Assembly: GCA_020425885.1 (NCBI GenBank)
Contig: JAGQRA010000085.1
Coordinates: forward strand, 1-8,007
Length of the DNA: 8,007 bases
Source of the DNA: Planctomycetota bacterium
GTDB lineage: Bacteria > Planctomycetota > UBA1135 > UBA2386
Reading direction: 5' to 3'
Shown here: positions 7,034 through 8,007 of the stretch, one piece after another
Position numbering within the stretch: the stretch's first letter is position 1
How the letters are laid out: each line of letters begins with the position of its first letter
The notes under the pieces: model-generated
The model's database searches: none
What the model saw: the letters and a program-made list of their open reading frames with translations, nothing else
Told to the model about the DNA's origin: nothing
Program-made: the position numbers and the translations under genes

Positions 7034-8007
7034 TCAAGTGCCGTCGGCCAGCTCGGGCAACCCCGCCGCGAACGTCTCGGCGTCGACGAGCACGGCCTCG
7101 GCGGCGTTCGGGTGCTCTTCGTAGAACGCCTCGAGCGCCTTGTCGTGTCGTTCGCGGGCACCGTCCCAGCTGACCTGGACGGGCGTCGCGCCGGCATCGG
7201 TCGAAACGACGAAGTCGACCTCGCCCTTGCCACGCCAGTAGAAGACCTGCGCGAAGCGTCGGCGCAGCAACAGGTAGGTCGCGCACTCGAGCTGCTTGCC
7301 GCGATCGTCGCCGGTGCGGGTGACTGCGATCCGACGCAGGCCGGAGTCCACTGGGTAGTACTTGCGATTGCGCGCCGACCGCTTGCGTTCTGACCACGCG
7401 AAGAACGGACACGAGAACGCCATGTAGGCGCCTTCGAGCGCCTCGACGTACAGCTGGGTCGTGTCGACACTCATCCCGATTGCACCGGCCGCGCGCCTCA
7501 TGCTCAGCTCCGAACCGGCGGACTCGAACAACACCTGCACCAGTTGTCGCAGCGGCAGTGACGAGCGGGCGCCGACACGTTCGCGCACATCGCGTTCGAC
7601 GATGTCGTGGAAGTAGGCGCGCAACATCAGGTCGTGGTCGGGCGATGTGGCGGGTGCCGGGAAGCCGCCGGCGTCCAGATACTCGGCAACCGTCGCCCGC
7701 GGCCGCAGCTCGCGATACTCCTCGAGATCGAACGGGAACAGCTCGATGCGGTGATGCCTGCCGGAGAGCGTCGAGCCCAGCTCGCCCGACAGCATGTGCG
7801 CGTTGGAGCCGCTGATGGCGAAGCGATGACCACGCGGGCGATCGAGCTGCGTGCGCAACCACTGTTGCCAGCCGTCGACCGCCTGGATCTCGTCGAAGAA
7901 GAAGCAGCAGCTGTCGCCGCGGTCGCCTGCGAAGGCCTCGACGACGGACTGCAGTGTCGCGTGATCGAGAGCGCCCGAGAGGCGCGGATCCTCGAAGTTC
8001 AGGAACA
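7034..8007 (-). CDS. AAA_14/DUF4143 family ATP-binding protein, N-terminus beyond the right edge
   Basis: The frame is open at the right edge and ends in TGA at 7034-7036; 323 complete residues are visible. The Walker A part lies outside the window. Counting from the first complete codon, CCFFFDEIQAVDGWQQWLR at 33-51 is the Walker B motif with the usual DEIQ, and ISGSNAHMLSGELGSTLSGR at 64-83 is the sensor-like segment typical of AAA_14, followed by the P-F-D-L-E-E-Y variant of the family's LPLSFEEF motif at 91-97. From about 140 to the end is the DUF4143 part: a winged-helix-like stretch (AAGAIGMSVDTTQLYVEALE, 172-191) and a PD-(D/E)xK-like core with E240, D264 in GEVDFVV and PVQVSW at 275-280. 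The expected E/Q-x-K lysine is serine here, as in the family branch with a PIQVSYD-type motif, so nuclease activity is doubtful. These proteins are common, often laterally spread, and of unsettled function. It seems unrelated to the repeat-protein cluster. Confidence 0.93.
   Translation of the reverse strand, partial: FLNFEDPRLSGALDHATLQSVVEAFAGDRGDSCCFFFDEIQAVDGWQQWLRTQLDRPRGHRFAISGSNAHMLSGELGSTLSGRHHRIELFPFDLEEYRELRPRATVAEYLDAGGFPAPATSPDHDLMLRAYFHDIVERDVRERVGARSSLPLRQLVQVLFESAGSELSMRRAAGAIGMSVDTTQLYVEALEGAYMAFSCPFFAWSERKRSARNRKYYPVDSGLRRIAVTRTGDDRGKQLECATYLLLRRRFAQVFYWRGKGEVDFVVSTDAGATPVQVSWDGARERHDKALEAFYEEHPNAAEAVLVDAETFAAGLPELADGT

Noticed and set aside
6774..7862. A 362-codon minus-strand frame overlapping the ATPase gene
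   Set aside because: Its translation is Arg-rich and shadows the ATPase in another frame; the ATPase frame has recognisable Walker B and DUF4143 motifs.
1..8007. tRNA, rRNA, CRISPR array, insertion sequence or attachment site
   Set aside because: I saw no T-loop motif, no regularly spaced repeats, and no transposase or terminal inverted repeats.

Overview
The window is a GC-rich (roughly 70%), densely packed stretch of bacterial chromosome. Every gene I can support lies on the minus strand, so the window reads from right to left. An ECF-type sigma factor carrying a very long C-terminal membrane and beta-domain extension, surrounded by several proteins made of carboxypeptidase-regulatory-like (CarboxypepD_reg, transthyretin-like) domains, together with weak Shine-Dalgarno signals and GTG starts, suggests a high-GC planctomycete or a close relative. 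That placement is an inference from gene content; no rRNA or other marker is present.

Layout in the direction of transcription. (1) >8007-7034: the C-terminal 323 residues of an AAA_14/DUF4143 ATPase, whose Walker A end lies outside the window. (2) 7033-6744: a 290-base gap with a perfect 16-base palindrome just after the ATPase stop and a short coding-like stretch on the plus strand. (3) 6743-5703: a secreted protein made almost entirely of four CarboxypepD_reg-like repeats. (4) 5702-5395: a 308-base gap with three compact inverted repeats, one of which abuts and includes the first base of the next start codon. (5) 5394-3412: a membrane-anchored protein with CarboxypepD_reg-like repeats. (6) 3333 (or 3387)-850: an ECF sigma factor fused through one transmembrane helix to about 600 residues of CarboxypepD_reg-like domains. 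(7) 853-<1: a secreted protein of unknown family whose GTG start overlaps the sigma-fusion stop by four bases (GTGA), running off the left edge.

Genes 5, 6 and 7 are closely spaced and probably form one operon; gene 3 may belong to it or be its own unit. Genes 5 and 6 share a similar transmembrane segment (ALACA...GI..W). Gene 5 therefore looks like gene 6 without the sigma-factor part, or gene 6 like gene 5 with a sigma factor joined in front. The working picture is a membrane-tethered sigma factor whose outside domain could sense envelope or extracellular partners made by its neighbours. The domain order is read from the sequence; the signalling role is an inference.
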